From: an uncultured Dehalococcoidia bacterium
Lineage (GTDB): Bacteria; Chloroflexota; Dehalococcoidia; Lucifugimonadales; JAAXIE01
DNA length: 64,000 bases
Assembly: GCA_951813255.1 (NCBI GenBank)
Contig: OX638353.1
Span: 2,601,501-2,665,500 of the forward strand
Direction: 5' to 3'
Shown: piece after piece, positions 23,861 to 32,549 of the stretch
How the letters are laid out: each line of letters opens with the position of its first letter
Numbering within the stretch: position 1 is the stretch's first letter
Program-made: the position numbers and the translations under genes
The notes under the pieces: model-generated
Told to the model about the DNA's origin: nothing
The model's database searches: none
What the model saw: only the letters and a program-made list of their open reading frames with translations

Positions 23861-24352
23861 TCAGAGTTTGGTATAGGTCTTGCTAGGCTTGTGCCAAGCT
23901 ACCTTGCCTTGTTGCAGCAGGTTCATTAACACCGTGTAGGTAAGGTAGTTCTTTTGTCCACCTCGGAAGTCGGAACGCAGGTGAAGACGGCCGGCGATGT
24001 CGACGTTTCTCAAGCCTTGGGGGTTGGCTTCCAGCAATTGCAGGATAGCCTCTTCTATGCGCCGCAGTCCCGATGTAGCGGTATCAAAGGCGGAGGTGTC
24101 CCGGCCTTTACTTATGAATAGCTTAGTCCCTTCATCGCGGCTAACCTTTCCCTGAGCCATCAGGCTCCCCAGGACACCATAGGTCACGTGGTTCTTGTAG
24201 TTTCCCCCGAAGTCGAAGCTCAAACCTAGGTTCCGGGCGATGTCGGCATTTCTGAGGCCTTGCGGGTTCGCGTCCAATAACTGGAGGATAGCCGTCTCAA
24301 TTTGGCGCAGTCCCTCTTGGGCCAAGGATTGGCTGTCAGAATCAATGTTCAT
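23861..24352 (-). CDS. Tandem winged-helix protein (two repeats)
   Basis: 163 residues from the ATG at 24350-24352. It consists of two copies of an about 75-residue winged helix-turn-helix unit. The first begins LRQIETAILQLLDANPQGL and the second LRRIEEAILQLLEANPQGL; both continue with a DIA recognition-helix motif, then NHVTYGVL or NYLTYTVL and a wing (GKVSRDEGTKLF or GKVAWHKPSKTY). Such units bind DNA. Its ATG overlaps the stop of the upstream Cys-rich gene, so the two are coupled. Function unknown; a small regulator or part of a two-gene module. Confidence 0.65.
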   Translation of the reverse strand: MNIDSDSQSLAQEGLRQIETAILQLLDANPQGLRNADIARNLGLSFDFGGNYKNHVTYGVLGSLMAQGKVSRDEGTKLFISKGRDTSAFDTATSGLRRIEEAILQLLEANPQGLRNVDIAGRLHLRSDFRGGQKNYLTYTVLMNLLQQGKVAWHKPSKTYTKL

Positions 24353-24549
24353 AACAGGTCCGTATGATGGGCTGCCAAGTGCCGCTCTACACAACGGGAG
24401 CAAGTGATAGCATCACATTCCTCTTCTTGGCACGCTTGGCTGCAATTGTCGCAGGTCTCCCGGATGCACGACGGGCAGGAATAGTCGTATCGTGGTTCAA
24501 GCGCGCTTCCGCAGTAGTAGCAGGGCTCGGCGACCTCATCTTCCGTCAT
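24349..24549 (-). CDS. Small cysteine-rich putative zinc-binding protein
   Basis: 66 residues from the ATG at 24547-24549. Cys residues are arranged as C-x2-C (CYYCG), then C-x2-C (CPSC), C-x2-C (CDNC) and C-x2-C (CSRC), with further Cys and His (HLAAHH) near the end. This fits two or more zinc sites of zinc-ribbon or B-box-like type. It is acidic and has no membrane segment. It shares an ATGA overlap with the tandem winged-helix gene. I do not recognise the family. Confidence 0.6.
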   Translation of the reverse strand: MTEDEVAEPCYYCGSALEPRYDYSCPSCIRETCDNCSQACQEEECDAITCSRCVERHLAAHHTDLL

Positions 24550-24577
24550 ATTCAAGCCGTTGAGCACTCTCGACGTC

Positions 24578-25129
24578 CTACCGCCGAATCGTGGAGGCCC
24601 TCGTGATACACAGCAGCGCCCCATCCTGATTGCGGAAGGCGGTCTCGCGGGTGACTATCAGGAAGGGGTTGCCGTCGCGGCCCTGACGCTCGCGGATGTC
24701 GGAGTAGCGATGGCGGTAGCTTATCTTGTCGCCGATGCTGGGGTACTGGTACAGCTCCAACTCGTTGCCTGCGTTGAGGATGCGCATCAGGTCGGTGGGT
24801 ATCCGTGGCAGCTCGCCGGGGTGAGTCACGCCGCCGATGCCGTCGGACTGGGGGTCTTCCTGGAAGGCACGGGTGATGGGGTCTTCTTCTGACGGGGGCA
24901 GCCGGCCTGCCATGTAGCTGACCATGATGGGCGGGGTGATGATCTTGCCGTAGCGGGTTGAACCGGCGAAATCGGGGTCCCAGTAGCGAGGGTCTGGGTC
25001 CATCACTGCTTGGGTGAAGCGACGCAGGTACTCCGCGTCCACCACGCCCCAGCACTCGACGACCTCGCCCTCGACGCCAATCATGGCGGCGACTTCAGGG
25101 GTGAGAGCGGAGCCGGACGGCTGGGTCAT
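24578..25129 (-). CDS. MaoC-N/FAS1-like hot-dog dehydratase
   Basis: 183 residues. LRRFTQAVMDPDPRYWDPDFA followed by IITPPIMVSYMAG is the MaoC_dehydratas_N pattern seen also at 17561-18019. YPSIGDKISYRHRYSDIRER and the final FRNQDGALLCITRAS complete the hot-dog fold. The ATG at 25127-25129 lies five bases after the ilvE stop, so it is co-transcribed with ilvE. Probably half of a heterodimeric acyl-CoA hydratase; the likely mate is the MaoC-like gene at 23041. Confidence 0.82.
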   Translation of the reverse strand: MTQPSGSALTPEVAAMIGVEGEVVECWGVVDAEYLRRFTQAVMDPDPRYWDPDFAGSTRYGKIITPPIMVSYMAGRLPPSEEDPITRAFQEDPQSDGIGGVTHPGELPRIPTDLMRILNAGNELELYQYPSIGDKISYRHRYSDIRERQGRDGNPFLIVTRETAFRNQDGALLCITRASTIRR

Positions 25130-25134
25130 GGCGT

Positions 25135-26061
25135 CTAGTTCACCGGGGTGGCGGGCGAACACCAGTGGAGGTACTTGGGGTTGCGCCCTTTCACGATCTC
25201 GAAGTACATCTCCTGAAGCTGCTTGGAGATTGGGCCGGTCTTGCCGTCGGCCACCTTGCGGTTGTCCACTTCGATCACGGGAGTGAGGTGGGCCGCCGTG
25301 CCCGTGAGCAGAATCTCGTCGGCTATGTAAAGCTCGCTGCGGTCGATGCTGCGCTCCACTACTTCCAAGCCCATTTCGGCTTGGGCAAGCTGCATCACCG
25401 TGTCCCGGGTGACTCCGGGCAGCACGTTCTCCTCCAGCGGAGGGGTGTGCAGCTTGCCTCCTGAGACGAGGAAGATGTTCTCGCCGGTGCCCTCGCAGAC
25501 ATGGCCGTCTTGGTTCAGCATGATCGCCTCATCGTAGCCAGCTAGGGTGGCCTCGGTCTTGGCGAGGATGCTGTTGACGTAGATGCCGGAAATCTTGAAG
25601 CGGGCGGGGATGCTGGTGTCGTCGACGCGGCGCCATGACGAGATGCAGCAGCGCAGGGTGTCCGTGCCGAGGTAGTTGCCAAAGGGGACGCTCATCAGGC
25701 AGAAGTCGTCGGCCAACTCCTGGAGCTTGAGGTTGGCCACCTTCTCCTCGCTCTTGTAGGCGAGGGGGCGGATGTAGATGTCCTCGCTGAAGCCGGAGCG
25801 CTCCACCATCTCGATGGTCAGTCTGCACAGTTCGTCGGCATCGTAGGGTATGTCCATCATGAGCATGCGGCACCCACGCAGCAGTCGCTCGTAGTGCTCC
25901 CGCAGGCGAAAGATGTAGACGACTCCCTTTTCCTCGTTCCAGTTGCCTCGGATACCCTCGAAGATGCCGGTGCCGTAATGAAGGGCGTGGGTCATAATGC
26001 CCACCTTCGCCTCTTCCAAAGGAACGAACTGACCCTGGAAGAAGGCATAAGGCGTGCTCAA
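25135..26061 (-). CDS. ilvE: Branched-chain amino acid aminotransferase
   Basis: 308 residues, class IV PLP aminotransferase. It performs the last step of Leu, Ile and Val synthesis or the first of their breakdown. The motifs HALHYGTGIFEGIR, IYIRPLAYKSEE (with the PLP lysine), MLNQDGHVCEGTGENIF and LPGVTRDTV are all diagnostic. The start is TTG with AAGGGG upstream. A promoter-like pair lies at 26106-26135. Followed five bases later by a hot-dog dehydratase gene. Confidence 0.94.
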   Translation of the reverse strand: MSTPYAFFQGQFVPLEEAKVGIMTHALHYGTGIFEGIRGNWNEEKGVVYIFRLREHYERLLRGCRMLMMDIPYDADELCRLTIEMVERSGFSEDIYIRPLAYKSEEKVANLKLQELADDFCLMSVPFGNYLGTDTLRCCISSWRRVDDTSIPARFKISGIYVNSILAKTEATLAGYDEAIMLNQDGHVCEGTGENIFLVSGGKLHTPPLEENVLPGVTRDTVMQLAQAEMGLEVVERSIDRSELYIADEILLTGTAAHLTPVIEVDNRKVADGKTGPISKQLQEMYFEIVKGRNPKYLHWCSPATPVN

Positions 26062-26105
26062 CGATTATTCCCCTTTCGGCCCCTTTTCGGCCAGGAAGTG
26101 GCGCA

Positions 26106-26135
26106 ATTATAATCAGCGACATCCGTAGCTGGCAA
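26106..26135 (-). promoter_or_regulatory. Candidate sigma70-type promoter for ilvE
   Basis: On the minus strand TTGCCA (26135-26130), an 18-bp spacer and TATAAT (26111-26106). It lies about 45 bp upstream of the ilvE start. The -10 box is perfect; the -35 box matches five of six positions. Confidence 0.5.
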
Positions 26136-26175
26136 CTTGGCCCAACAGGCTCCTCCTACACTCCTACAGAGAGTC

Positions 26176-26784
26176 ATGCGGGTCGGCCAACAATCATGCG
26201 GTCCCAGACAGGGTTTCGTGGCGTCACCGAACCGTAGCCTCTACCCTTGGATTCTCGCAGTTGTGGCAACCGCGGCAGTGGTGGCCGGGCTGGTCATCTG
26301 GGCAATACCGACCTCATCGCCTGGGGTGGAGGTGGCCCTGCCGCCGCCTACGCCACCGCCCGAGCTCAGGGTTTTCGTATCCGGCGCTGTGGCCCGCCCC
26401 GGTGTCTACCAACTGCAGGAGGGCGATCGCCTGGTGGATGCGCTGGTGGTCGCCGGAGGACCCACAGTCGATGCCGACCTGATGGCAGTGAATCAGGCCC
26501 TGCGTGTACATGATGAAGACCACCTGCACATCCCACGCTTTGGGGAGGTTCCTACGCCAGTGCCTGCGAGTAATGGAAGGTCTGCTGCGGGCAGGTTGAA
26601 TATAAACGACGCTGACATTGATGCTTTGAAGGAGCTACCCAATATCGGGGACACCCGGGCGCAAGCCATCATCGCCTACCGCGACCAGAGCGGCAAATTC
26701 GGAGAGCCTGCGGAAATCATGGAAGTGGACGGCATCGGTCCCGGCATCTTCGAGTCCCTCCGCGATCTGATTGCCGTGCGATAA
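26176..26784 (+). CDS. comEA: ComEA-type DNA-uptake receptor
   Basis: About 202 residues from the ATG at 26176 (TTG at 26137 and GTG at 26218 are also in frame). One membrane helix near residues 25-45 (ILAVVATAAVVAGLVIWAI) is followed by a proline-rich linker, an SLBB domain (LRVFVSGAVARPGVYQL...DRLVDALVVAGG) and a C-terminal helix-hairpin-helix repeat (LNINDADIDALKELPNIGDTRA with IMEVDGIGPG). It would be membrane-anchored, facing out, and bind incoming DNA for the ComEC channel encoded 1.8 kb downstream. Confidence 0.9.
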   Translation: MRVGQQSCGPRQGFVASPNRSLYPWILAVVATAAVVAGLVIWAIPTSSPGVEVALPPPTPPPELRVFVSGAVARPGVYQLQEGDRLVDALVVAGGPTVDADLMAVNQALRVHDEDHLHIPRFGEVPTPVPASNGRSAAGRLNINDADIDALKELPNIGDTRAQAIIAYRDQSGKFGEPAEIMEVDGIGPGIFESLRDLIAVR

Positions 26785-27020
26785 GAGAGTTCCGCCGCCC
26801 TTCCCTCCGATCACTCAAGGACTCGACCACCGCCGATTGCAGGATCGCAACGAACTAATGCTTGCGGAAACGATTGAGACGTGCTGTGCATATGCGCGGT
26901 GGGATGCGGGGAGGCAGCACCTCTTGTGGAGCAGATTCCAAGGAGGCTCTTCAGGAGAGACGACTACATCGGTCACGGCAGTGCCATAACTCTTAACACC
27001 GACGGCATGGAGGCTCCCTT

Positions 27021-27359
27021 GTGTCCACTCCCCATGATGATGCGTCAGAACTCGTTCGTAACACTGCCTTTGCCTACTGGGATGCTTGGAATAGCTACGA
27101 CGCCGATAAGGTTCTGGCGTTCCTGGAGCCCTCTTACCGGGGAGTCGAAGAGGAACGAATTCGCCGGGACATTGGTCGCACCCAGAGCTTCAACGCTAAG
27201 CTGAGGCTCACGGAGGAGTCGCCCCCGGTCCGGTTGGAGTCCGCCCATTGGGAGATATTCCTTACCATGAGGACTCCCATTGATATGAGGCGAATCCGCA
27301 TGACATTCCTTGTCGGGGAAGACCGCTACTGGATTACGTTCTCGGGCCAAGTGGAGTAG
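27021..27359 (+). CDS. Small NTF2/SnoaL-like hypothetical protein
   Basis: 112 residues. A helical N-terminus (NTAFAYWDAWNSYDADKVLAFL) followed by strands (VRLESAHWEIFLTMR, IRMTFLVGEDRYWITFSG) resembles NTF2/SnoaL-like cone folds, although no family can be named. The GTG start at 27021 sits 7-10 nt after ATGGAGGC. The 236 bp before it, after comEA, contain nothing recognisable. Confidence 0.55.
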   Translation: MSTPHDDASELVRNTAFAYWDAWNSYDADKVLAFLEPSYRGVEEERIRRDIGRTQSFNAKLRLTEESPPVRLESAHWEIFLTMRTPIDMRRIRMTFLVGEDRYWITFSGQVE

Positions 27360-27370
27360 CAAGCTGGCGC

Positions 27371-27401
27371 TTGGACTCACTCGGCTCTCTGGGGGTATAC
27401 T
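27371..27401 (+). promoter_or_regulatory. Candidate promoter of the first VOC gene
   Basis: TTGGAC at 27371-27376, a 19-bp spacer and TATACT at 27396-27401. The same two hexamers occur upstream of the paralogous gene at 27962 with an 18-bp spacer, which supports both. Confidence 0.55.
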
Positions 27402-27431
27402 CCCCGCAATCTAGCGTATCGGGAGGACGAC

Positions 27432-27893
27432 ATGCCTCGAGTAAACAAAATCGGTCATGTGGTGCTCAACGTCCGGGACGTTGATGAGTCCATCAAGTTC
27501 TATACCGAAGCCTTGGGTATGGAGTTGATGTCTCACAATACCGAAAGGCACATGGCCTTCCTCTCCTTCGGCACCCAACACCACGACATAGCGTTGTTCA
27601 GGGCCCCGGTGGAGGCCGAGCAGGGCGGAATCGGGCTGAACCACATCGCCATGCAGATTGACGGCGGCTTGGAAGAGCTGCGCCACCTGTACACCCGGCT
27701 TCTGAACGCCGGAGCCGAGGTGCAGCGCACCACCGAGCACAGCACCACCCTCAGCGTCTACTTCTCTGACCCTGACGGCAACCGGCTCGAGATTTTTGCC
27801 GAGAAGTGGGAGCCCGAAACGGCAAGACAGATATTGCGCGAGGGCGGTGGTCGGAACGAGCCTCTGGCTTTGGAGCCAGTCGGCGCTGACTAG
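27432..27893 (+). CDS. VOC family protein (glyoxalase/extradiol dioxygenase-like), paralog 1
   Basis: 153 residues, two beta-alpha-beta-beta-beta modules. Metal ligands fit His8-type GHVVLNV, His in LNHIAMQ and Glu in NRLEIFAE, the set used by type I extradiol dioxygenases and glyoxalases. The N-terminus (DVDESIKFYTEALGMELMS) is nearly identical to the paralog 530 bp downstream. ATG behind GGGAGGACGAC. Probably a single-domain dioxygenase, lyase or isomerase of small organic compounds; the substrate is unknown. Confidence 0.88.
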   Translation: MPRVNKIGHVVLNVRDVDESIKFYTEALGMELMSHNTERHMAFLSFGTQHHDIALFRAPVEAEQGGIGLNHIAMQIDGGLEELRHLYTRLLNAGAEVQRTTEHSTTLSVYFSDPDGNRLEIFAEKWEPETARQILREGGGRNEPLALEPVGAD

Positions 27894-27898
27894 CTGCC

Positions 27899-27928
27899 TT
27901 GGACTTGACCACTGGCGCAGGGTATACT
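27899..27928 (+). promoter_or_regulatory. Candidate promoter of the second VOC gene
   Basis: TTGGAC at 27899-27904, an 18-bp spacer and TATACT at 27923-27928, matching the pair at 27371-27401. This indicates that the duplication included the promoter. Confidence 0.55.
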
Positions 27929-27961
27929 GGTCTCCAACCCATTTAACACAGGGAGGACGAA

Positions 27962-28417
27962 ATGCCACGAGTAAACAAGGTTGGACACGTGGTACTCAAC
28001 GTTAAGGACGTTGACGAGTCGATCAAGTTCTACACCGAGGCCTTGGGCATGGAGCTCATGTCCCACAACACGGAGAGGCACATGGCCTTCCTCTCCTTCG
28101 GCGACCAGCACCATGACATTGCTGTGTTCAAGGCCCCAGTGGGTGCCGAGCAGGGTGTTCTGGGCTTGAACCACATCGCCATGCAGATTGAGGGTGGCGA
28201 GCCGGAGTTGAAGCAGCTGTACGGTCGGCTGTTGAATGCGGGCGCTACCATCGACCACACCACTGACCACGCCCTGACCCGCAGCGTCTACTTCTTCGAT
28301 CCCGACGGCAATCGTCTGGAGATCTTCTGCGAGATGATGTCCGAGGAAGAGGCCAAGAACTACATGCGCGAGACCGGCGGCACGGCCAAGCCCTTGGAGC
28401 TGGAAGCCGTTCGCTAG
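27962..28417 (+). CDS. VOC family protein, paralog 2
   Basis: 151 residues, tandem duplicate of the preceding gene; both begin MPRVNK and keep the same His, His, Glu metal set (GHVVLNV, LNHIAMQ, NRLEIFCE). Differences are concentrated in the C-terminal 30 residues and around the substrate pocket (HALTRSVYFFDPDG versus HSTTLSVYFSDPDG). It has its own promoter and GGGAGGACGAA ribosome site, and is followed by a terminator, so it can be expressed alone. Confidence 0.88.
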   Translation: MPRVNKVGHVVLNVKDVDESIKFYTEALGMELMSHNTERHMAFLSFGDQHHDIAVFKAPVGAEQGVLGLNHIAMQIEGGEPELKQLYGRLLNAGATIDHTTDHALTRSVYFFDPDGNRLEIFCEMMSEEEAKNYMRETGGTAKPLELEAVR

Positions 28418-28438
28418 ACCCGGCGCTATCGACGCCGC

Positions 28439-28509
28439 AAAGCGGGCGCGCCCCTAATATGCCATCTCCATCGGATGGCGCACCCTGGGAGGCGGGCCCG
28501 CTTTCTTTT
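28439..28509 (+). terminator. Rho-independent terminator after the VOC genes
   Basis: AAAGCGGGC (28439-28447) pairs with GCCCGCTTT (28496-28504), followed by CTTTT. The long loop contains a smaller hairpin, GCCATC/GATGGC. It separates the VOC genes from comEC. Confidence 0.75.
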
Positions 28510-28542
28510 GTCCCCATTCATGACTAGCGTGACCGCACCACC

Positions 28543-31017
28543 ATGGCCTTGATAACCCTCGGTCTTGCGTGGGTAGTCGGCTTGCTTGCTGGCATCCTCC
28601 TTGACGTCCCACTGCCAACCCTTGGCCTGTTCATACTGGCATTGACGGCGGTCGTGCCTCTATTGAGGAGGGCCGGCTGGTGTATTCCTCTGTCCCTAGC
28701 CGGACTGGTCTTGCTGCTTGGTGTACTCCGTGTTGAGTTATTCCCTGGACCCTCGCTCATCCCTGCTCCTCTAGGGGAGGTCGCGTTGTCAGGCACGGTG
28801 ACCAGTGGTCCCGAGCTTGCAGGTGCATCGGAGCGGTTCGTATTCGAAGCCGAACGAATCTCTTACGGAGTGTCCGACGGTGAAGAGCGCGAATACGACT
28901 CTTGGGAACCTCTCGACGCCAAGGTTCTGGTTATCGCCCGTCCGCCCTCACCTTTAGTTCAGGCCCGCGATCGGCCCTACTTCCGCTATGGGGACGGACT
29001 GGTGCTTCGAGGCAGACTGGAGGAGCCCAAGCCCTTTAGCGATTTCGATTACCCGGCCTACTTGGAGAGGCAGGGCATCTACTACACTTCAGCCTTCCCG
29101 CATGTCGAGTTTCTTGGAGAAGGCCAAGGGAAGGCAGTGCGCGCACTGCTTCACCAAGTCAGGCAAGGGGCTTCTTCCCGTCTGGACAAGATCCTGCCCC
29201 AGACCCTTTCCGCCCTTGCCCAAGCCCTCCTCTTGGGGAAGCGGGATGCACTCCCCGACGAGGTCGGAGACAACTTCCGTGCCAGCGGGACCTCACACCT
29301 GCTGGCTGTCTCAGGGTTGCACGTGGGCATCGTGCTGTTCCTTACCCTCGGCGCCAGTGCCTTCGCCTTTGGACGTCGTCGCCAACTGTACCTGCTCGCG
29401 CCCTTGGCCACCGTGTGGGGATACGCTGCCCTTACAGGCTTGGCCCCTCCAGTGGAGAGGGCCGCCATCATGTCGACCGTTTTTCTCTGCGCCTTGGCCA
29501 TTGGGCGTCCCCGCAGCCATTTGCCAGCCATCCTGCTGGCAGCCGCTGTAATGGCGGGGCTGGAGCCTCGAGCATTGCTCGAGGTCTCCTTCCAACTAAG
29601 CTTTGCAGCGGTAGCCGGCATCGCCCTCATCCTGCCGTGGCTGGGGGACCGTCGCCCCAACGAACTCGAAGGAGGCCTCTGGTCTGCCGTCTGGCACTAC
29701 GTCCGCGGTGGTCTCATAGTGTCGGTTGCTGCAACCGTGGCCACTCTTCCCTTGGTAGCCTTCAACTTCCATCAAGTTCCCACCTTGGGCATACCCACCA
29801 CCATCCTCGCCCTGCCCGCCATCCCCTTCCTCTTAGGTGGTTCGGCTCTAGCCGTGATAGCAGACTTGGCCTACAGCCCTCTGGGGGAGCTCGTAGGCTG
29901 GTACGCATGGATACCCCTTACCTACACCTTGGAACTGGTGGACTTGGTGGCCCGTGTGCCTGGGTCCACTTTCGCCGTACCCGGTATACCCGAAGTCTTG
30001 GTGGTCGCCTACTACGTCGTACTCACTTTACTCGTCGCATCGCCAAGGAAGATGAGGACTGCATCGATAACATCAGCATGGGCGTGGATCCGCCAACTCC
30101 GTCCCTCACCCTCCCAACAGCACGCAGCCCCCAAATCCACAACCGGTCCCAGCCTAGCTCCGGCCATCGCCCGCATCATGCTTGTCGTCCTGCTGGCAGG
30201 GGTGGCCGTGGTGCTATGGGTCAGGGTCCCCAGCAGCGGCGATGGCAGGCTGCACGTCACCTTCCTCGATGTTGGCCAAGGCGACTCCATCCTTATTGAG
30301 AGCCCCGCAGGCAAGCGCATCTTGGTTGACGGAGGCCCCGCGGCCCGCACTGCCCTGCGCCACTTGGACGATCGCACCAGCTTCTGGGACCGTGATTTGG
30401 ACCTCGTGGTGCTGACCCATGGTGACGAAGACCATTTCGTTGGCTTGGTGGATGTCGTGGGCCACTACGACGTCGGAGGAGTCATGCAGGGAGGCTTCAA
30501 CTCCGAGAGCCCGCTTTATGCAGGCTGGGAGAAGGCTCTAGCAGACCGTCAGTTGATCCGCGTCCCAGCGGAACGGGGCCAGACCATCGACTTGGGCGAG
30601 CCTCTCCGTCTGGATGTCCTGCACCCGCCACGCGAATACGGCCTGTCCAGCCCCAACAACAGCGGAGCCGTGCTGAGGCTGGCCTATGGTGAGGTCAGTT
30701 TTCTGCTCGCTGCCGACATCGAGGCCGAAGCAGAAGCCGAATTGCTGCGAAACTACTCCAGCCTCGACTCCACCATCCTCAAGGTGGCCCACCACGGCAG
30801 CAACACCTCCAGCACTCCAGCCTTCCTCCGCTCGGTAAGCCCGGACATCGCTGTGGTCTCCGCTGGCAGGGAGAACGCCTTCGGCCATCCCTCACCGCTC
30901 GCCATGGCCCGCCTGCAGGATGTCCTTCCCAGCGAACGCATCCTCACCACTGCCGACAGGGGCAGCATCCGTCTTTCCACCGACGGGCAGAGGCTCTGGC
31001 TGCATACCGACCGCTAA
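28543..31017 (+). CDS. comEC: ComEC/Rec2 family DNA-uptake channel
   Basis: 824 residues. The N-terminal quarter has two membrane helices and an OB-like DUF4131 region (VALSGTVTSGPELAG). The middle is the multi-helix Competence domain with the diagnostic TSHLLAVSGLHVGIVLF motif. The C-terminal 270 residues are a metallo-beta-lactamase-like domain (FLDVGQGDSILIESP, LTHGDEDHFVGLV, VAHHGSNTSST) thought to degrade the non-transported strand. With ComEA upstream this supports natural transformation. Full length. Confidence 0.95.
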   Translation: MALITLGLAWVVGLLAGILLDVPLPTLGLFILALTAVVPLLRRAGWCIPLSLAGLVLLLGVLRVELFPGPSLIPAPLGEVALSGTVTSGPELAGASERFVFEAERISYGVSDGEEREYDSWEPLDAKVLVIARPPSPLVQARDRPYFRYGDGLVLRGRLEEPKPFSDFDYPAYLERQGIYYTSAFPHVEFLGEGQGKAVRALLHQVRQGASSRLDKILPQTLSALAQALLLGKRDALPDEVGDNFRASGTSHLLAVSGLHVGIVLFLTLGASAFAFGRRRQLYLLAPLATVWGYAALTGLAPPVERAAIMSTVFLCALAIGRPRSHLPAILLAAAVMAGLEPRALLEVSFQLSFAAVAGIALILPWLGDRRPNELEGGLWSAVWHYVRGGLIVSVAATVATLPLVAFNFHQVPTLGIPTTILALPAIPFLLGGSALAVIADLAYSPLGELVGWYAWIPLTYTLELVDLVARVPGSTFAVPGIPEVLVVAYYVVLTLLVASPRKMRTASITSAWAWIRQLRPSPSQQHAAPKSTTGPSLAPAIARIMLVVLLAGVAVVLWVRVPSSGDGRLHVTFLDVGQGDSILIESPAGKRILVDGGPAARTALRHLDDRTSFWDRDLDLVVLTHGDEDHFVGLVDVVGHYDVGGVMQGGFNSESPLYAGWEKALADRQLIRVPAERGQTIDLGEPLRLDVLHPPREYGLSSPNNSGAVLRLAYGEVSFLLAADIEAEAEAELLRNYSSLDSTILKVAHHGSNTSSTPAFLRSVSPDIAVVSAGRENAFGHPSPLAMARLQDVLPSERILTTADRGSIRLSTDGQRLWLHTDR

Positions 31018-31075
31018 CCCGGCGGCCAGTTGCTATACTCAGGTCCAGGTCATCTATGGGAGGTCACAATCATTC

Positions 31076-31795
31076 ATGAGGTCTGACGGGCGCGCCAACA
31101 ACGAGATCCGCCCCCTGAATCTGCAACCCGGCTACCAAGCCTTCGCCGAGGGTTCGGCACTGATGGAGATGGGCATGACCCGCGTCATCTGCGCAGCCTC
31201 TGTCGAGGAGCGCGTTCCGCCCTTCCTGCGCGGTGCCGGTACCGGCTGGGTCACTGCCGAATACGCCATGCTCCCCCGCTCTACTCTCACCCGCACGCGG
31301 CGCGAGACCACAGTACGGGGGCGCTCCGCCGAAATCCAGCGCTTGGTCGGTCGCAGCCTTCGTGCCATCACCGACCGCACCGCCCTCGGTGAACGCACCA
31401 TCCAAGTCGACTGCGACGTCCTCCAAGCAGACGGAGGCACCCGCACCACCGCCATCAATGGCGCCTATGTCGCCCTCAACCTAGCCTGCCGCACTCTCAT
31501 TAATGGAGGTGTCATCAGCCAGCCCCCACCCTTGACCGGCCAAGTGGCCGCCGTCAGCGTTGGCCTCATCGAAGGCGAACTCCTCCTCGACCTCACCTAC
31601 GCCGAAGACCAGGAGGCCCAAGTCGACTTCACCGTGGTCATGACCAGCCAAGGCGAAATCGTGGAAGTCCACGGCGCCACCGAAGGCGCCCCCTTCCCGC
31701 AAGACCTGCTGCCGCAGGTGCTCACGCTAGCGCAGCAAGGGTTGCAACCAGTGTTCAAGATGCAGCGGGAGACAGTTGCGCAGAGTGCCGGGTAG
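31076..31795 (+). CDS. rph: Ribonuclease PH
   Basis: 239 residues; phosphorolytic 3' end trimming of tRNA. The N-terminal MRSDGRANNEIRPL, the phosphate-binding RTRRETTVRGRSAEIQRLVGRS (in two parts) and DCDVLQADGGTRTTAI are textbook RNase PH motifs. The ATG at 31076 is chosen; GGGAGG lies about 12 nt upstream, further away than usual. A TGCTATACT extended -10-like box is at 31031-31039. The longer frame overlaps comEC and is rejected. Confidence 0.95.
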   Translation: MRSDGRANNEIRPLNLQPGYQAFAEGSALMEMGMTRVICAASVEERVPPFLRGAGTGWVTAEYAMLPRSTLTRTRRETTVRGRSAEIQRLVGRSLRAITDRTALGERTIQVDCDVLQADGGTRTTAINGAYVALNLACRTLINGGVISQPPPLTGQVAAVSVGLIEGELLLDLTYAEDQEAQVDFTVVMTSQGEIVEVHGATEGAPFPQDLLPQVLTLAQQGLQPVFKMQRETVAQSAG

Positions 31796-31850
31796 TCCGG
31801 GAAGGGTGCTTGGGCATGTGTTAGTATCGCGCGAGGAGGGAATGCGTTAG

Positions 31851-32114
31851 ATGGAGCAACTCACGGTCACAGGATTAGACGACGAGCTTTCAACGACATT
31901 ACATGTGCTTGCCAAGAGCGAGGGCATTTCCCTGAACGAAGCTGCTCTTAAACTGCTTAGAACGGGCGCATCTTTGACCAACACTGCGGATAGCGCTGGC
32001 ACAATTGGCTCATCGTTGGATCACCTCATGGGACTTTGGACTGACCAAGAAGCCAACGAATTTGACGCCGCCTTGCTGGATATGGAAATCATCGACGAGT
32101 CAATTTGGGAATGA
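31851..32114 (+). CDS. vapB: VapB-type antitoxin
   Basis: 87 residues. The N-terminus LTVTGLDDELSTTLHVLAKSEGISLNEAALKLL fits a ribbon-helix-helix antitoxin; the C-terminus is acidic (DAALLDMEIIDESIWE) and would bind the toxin. It overlaps the following PIN gene by ATGA. This module is more AT-rich than its neighbours, which suggests recent acquisition. Confidence 0.82.
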   Translation: MEQLTVTGLDDELSTTLHVLAKSEGISLNEAALKLLRTGASLTNTADSAGTIGSSLDHLMGLWTDQEANEFDAALLDMEIIDESIWE

Positions 32115-32509
32115 GTGTTCTCCTGGATTCCAATGCCTACTCTCTCCTGATGCGTGGAGACCAGCGAGTTGGTGAGCTTGTACGGGGTACGGATAGGGTT
32201 TTCTTCTCAGTTGTCGTAATCGGCGAGTTGATGTACGGCTTTCGCAGAGGGACGCGCCTTCAAGAGAACATGGATATATTGCGCTTGTATTTGGGCAGTG
32301 CTGGCGTTTCGGTAGTGCTTGTAGGACAGGCTACAGCAAATTATTACTCGATGATAGGCGCGTCCTTGAGAGCTAAGGGGAAGCCTATTCCGACCAATGA
32401 TATGTGGGTCGCAGCGCATGTGATGGAGACGGGTGCTTACTTGATTTCTTCGGATAGTCATTTCGAGCAGGTGGATGGAATAGCGTGGACTCGCATCGAG
32501 GCTACGTAG
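32111..32509 (+). CDS. vapC: PIN-domain toxin (VapC family)
   Basis: 132 residues from the ATG at 32111. Acidic residues are in MSVLLDSNAYS, VVVIGELMYG, NDMWVAAHVM and SSDSHFEQV, the four expected positions of a PIN nuclease. Coupled to its antitoxin through a 4-bp overlap. It converges on ileS, whose stop is 40 bp away. Confidence 0.9.
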   Translation: MSVLLDSNAYSLLMRGDQRVGELVRGTDRVFFSVVVIGELMYGFRRGTRLQENMDILRLYLGSAGVSVVLVGQATANYYSMIGASLRAKGKPIPTNDMWVAAHVMETGAYLISSDSHFEQVDGIAWTRIEAT

Positions 32510-32549
32510 GCCAAAGACTGGCAGTATACGTGAGTCAGCCGGACTCCCC

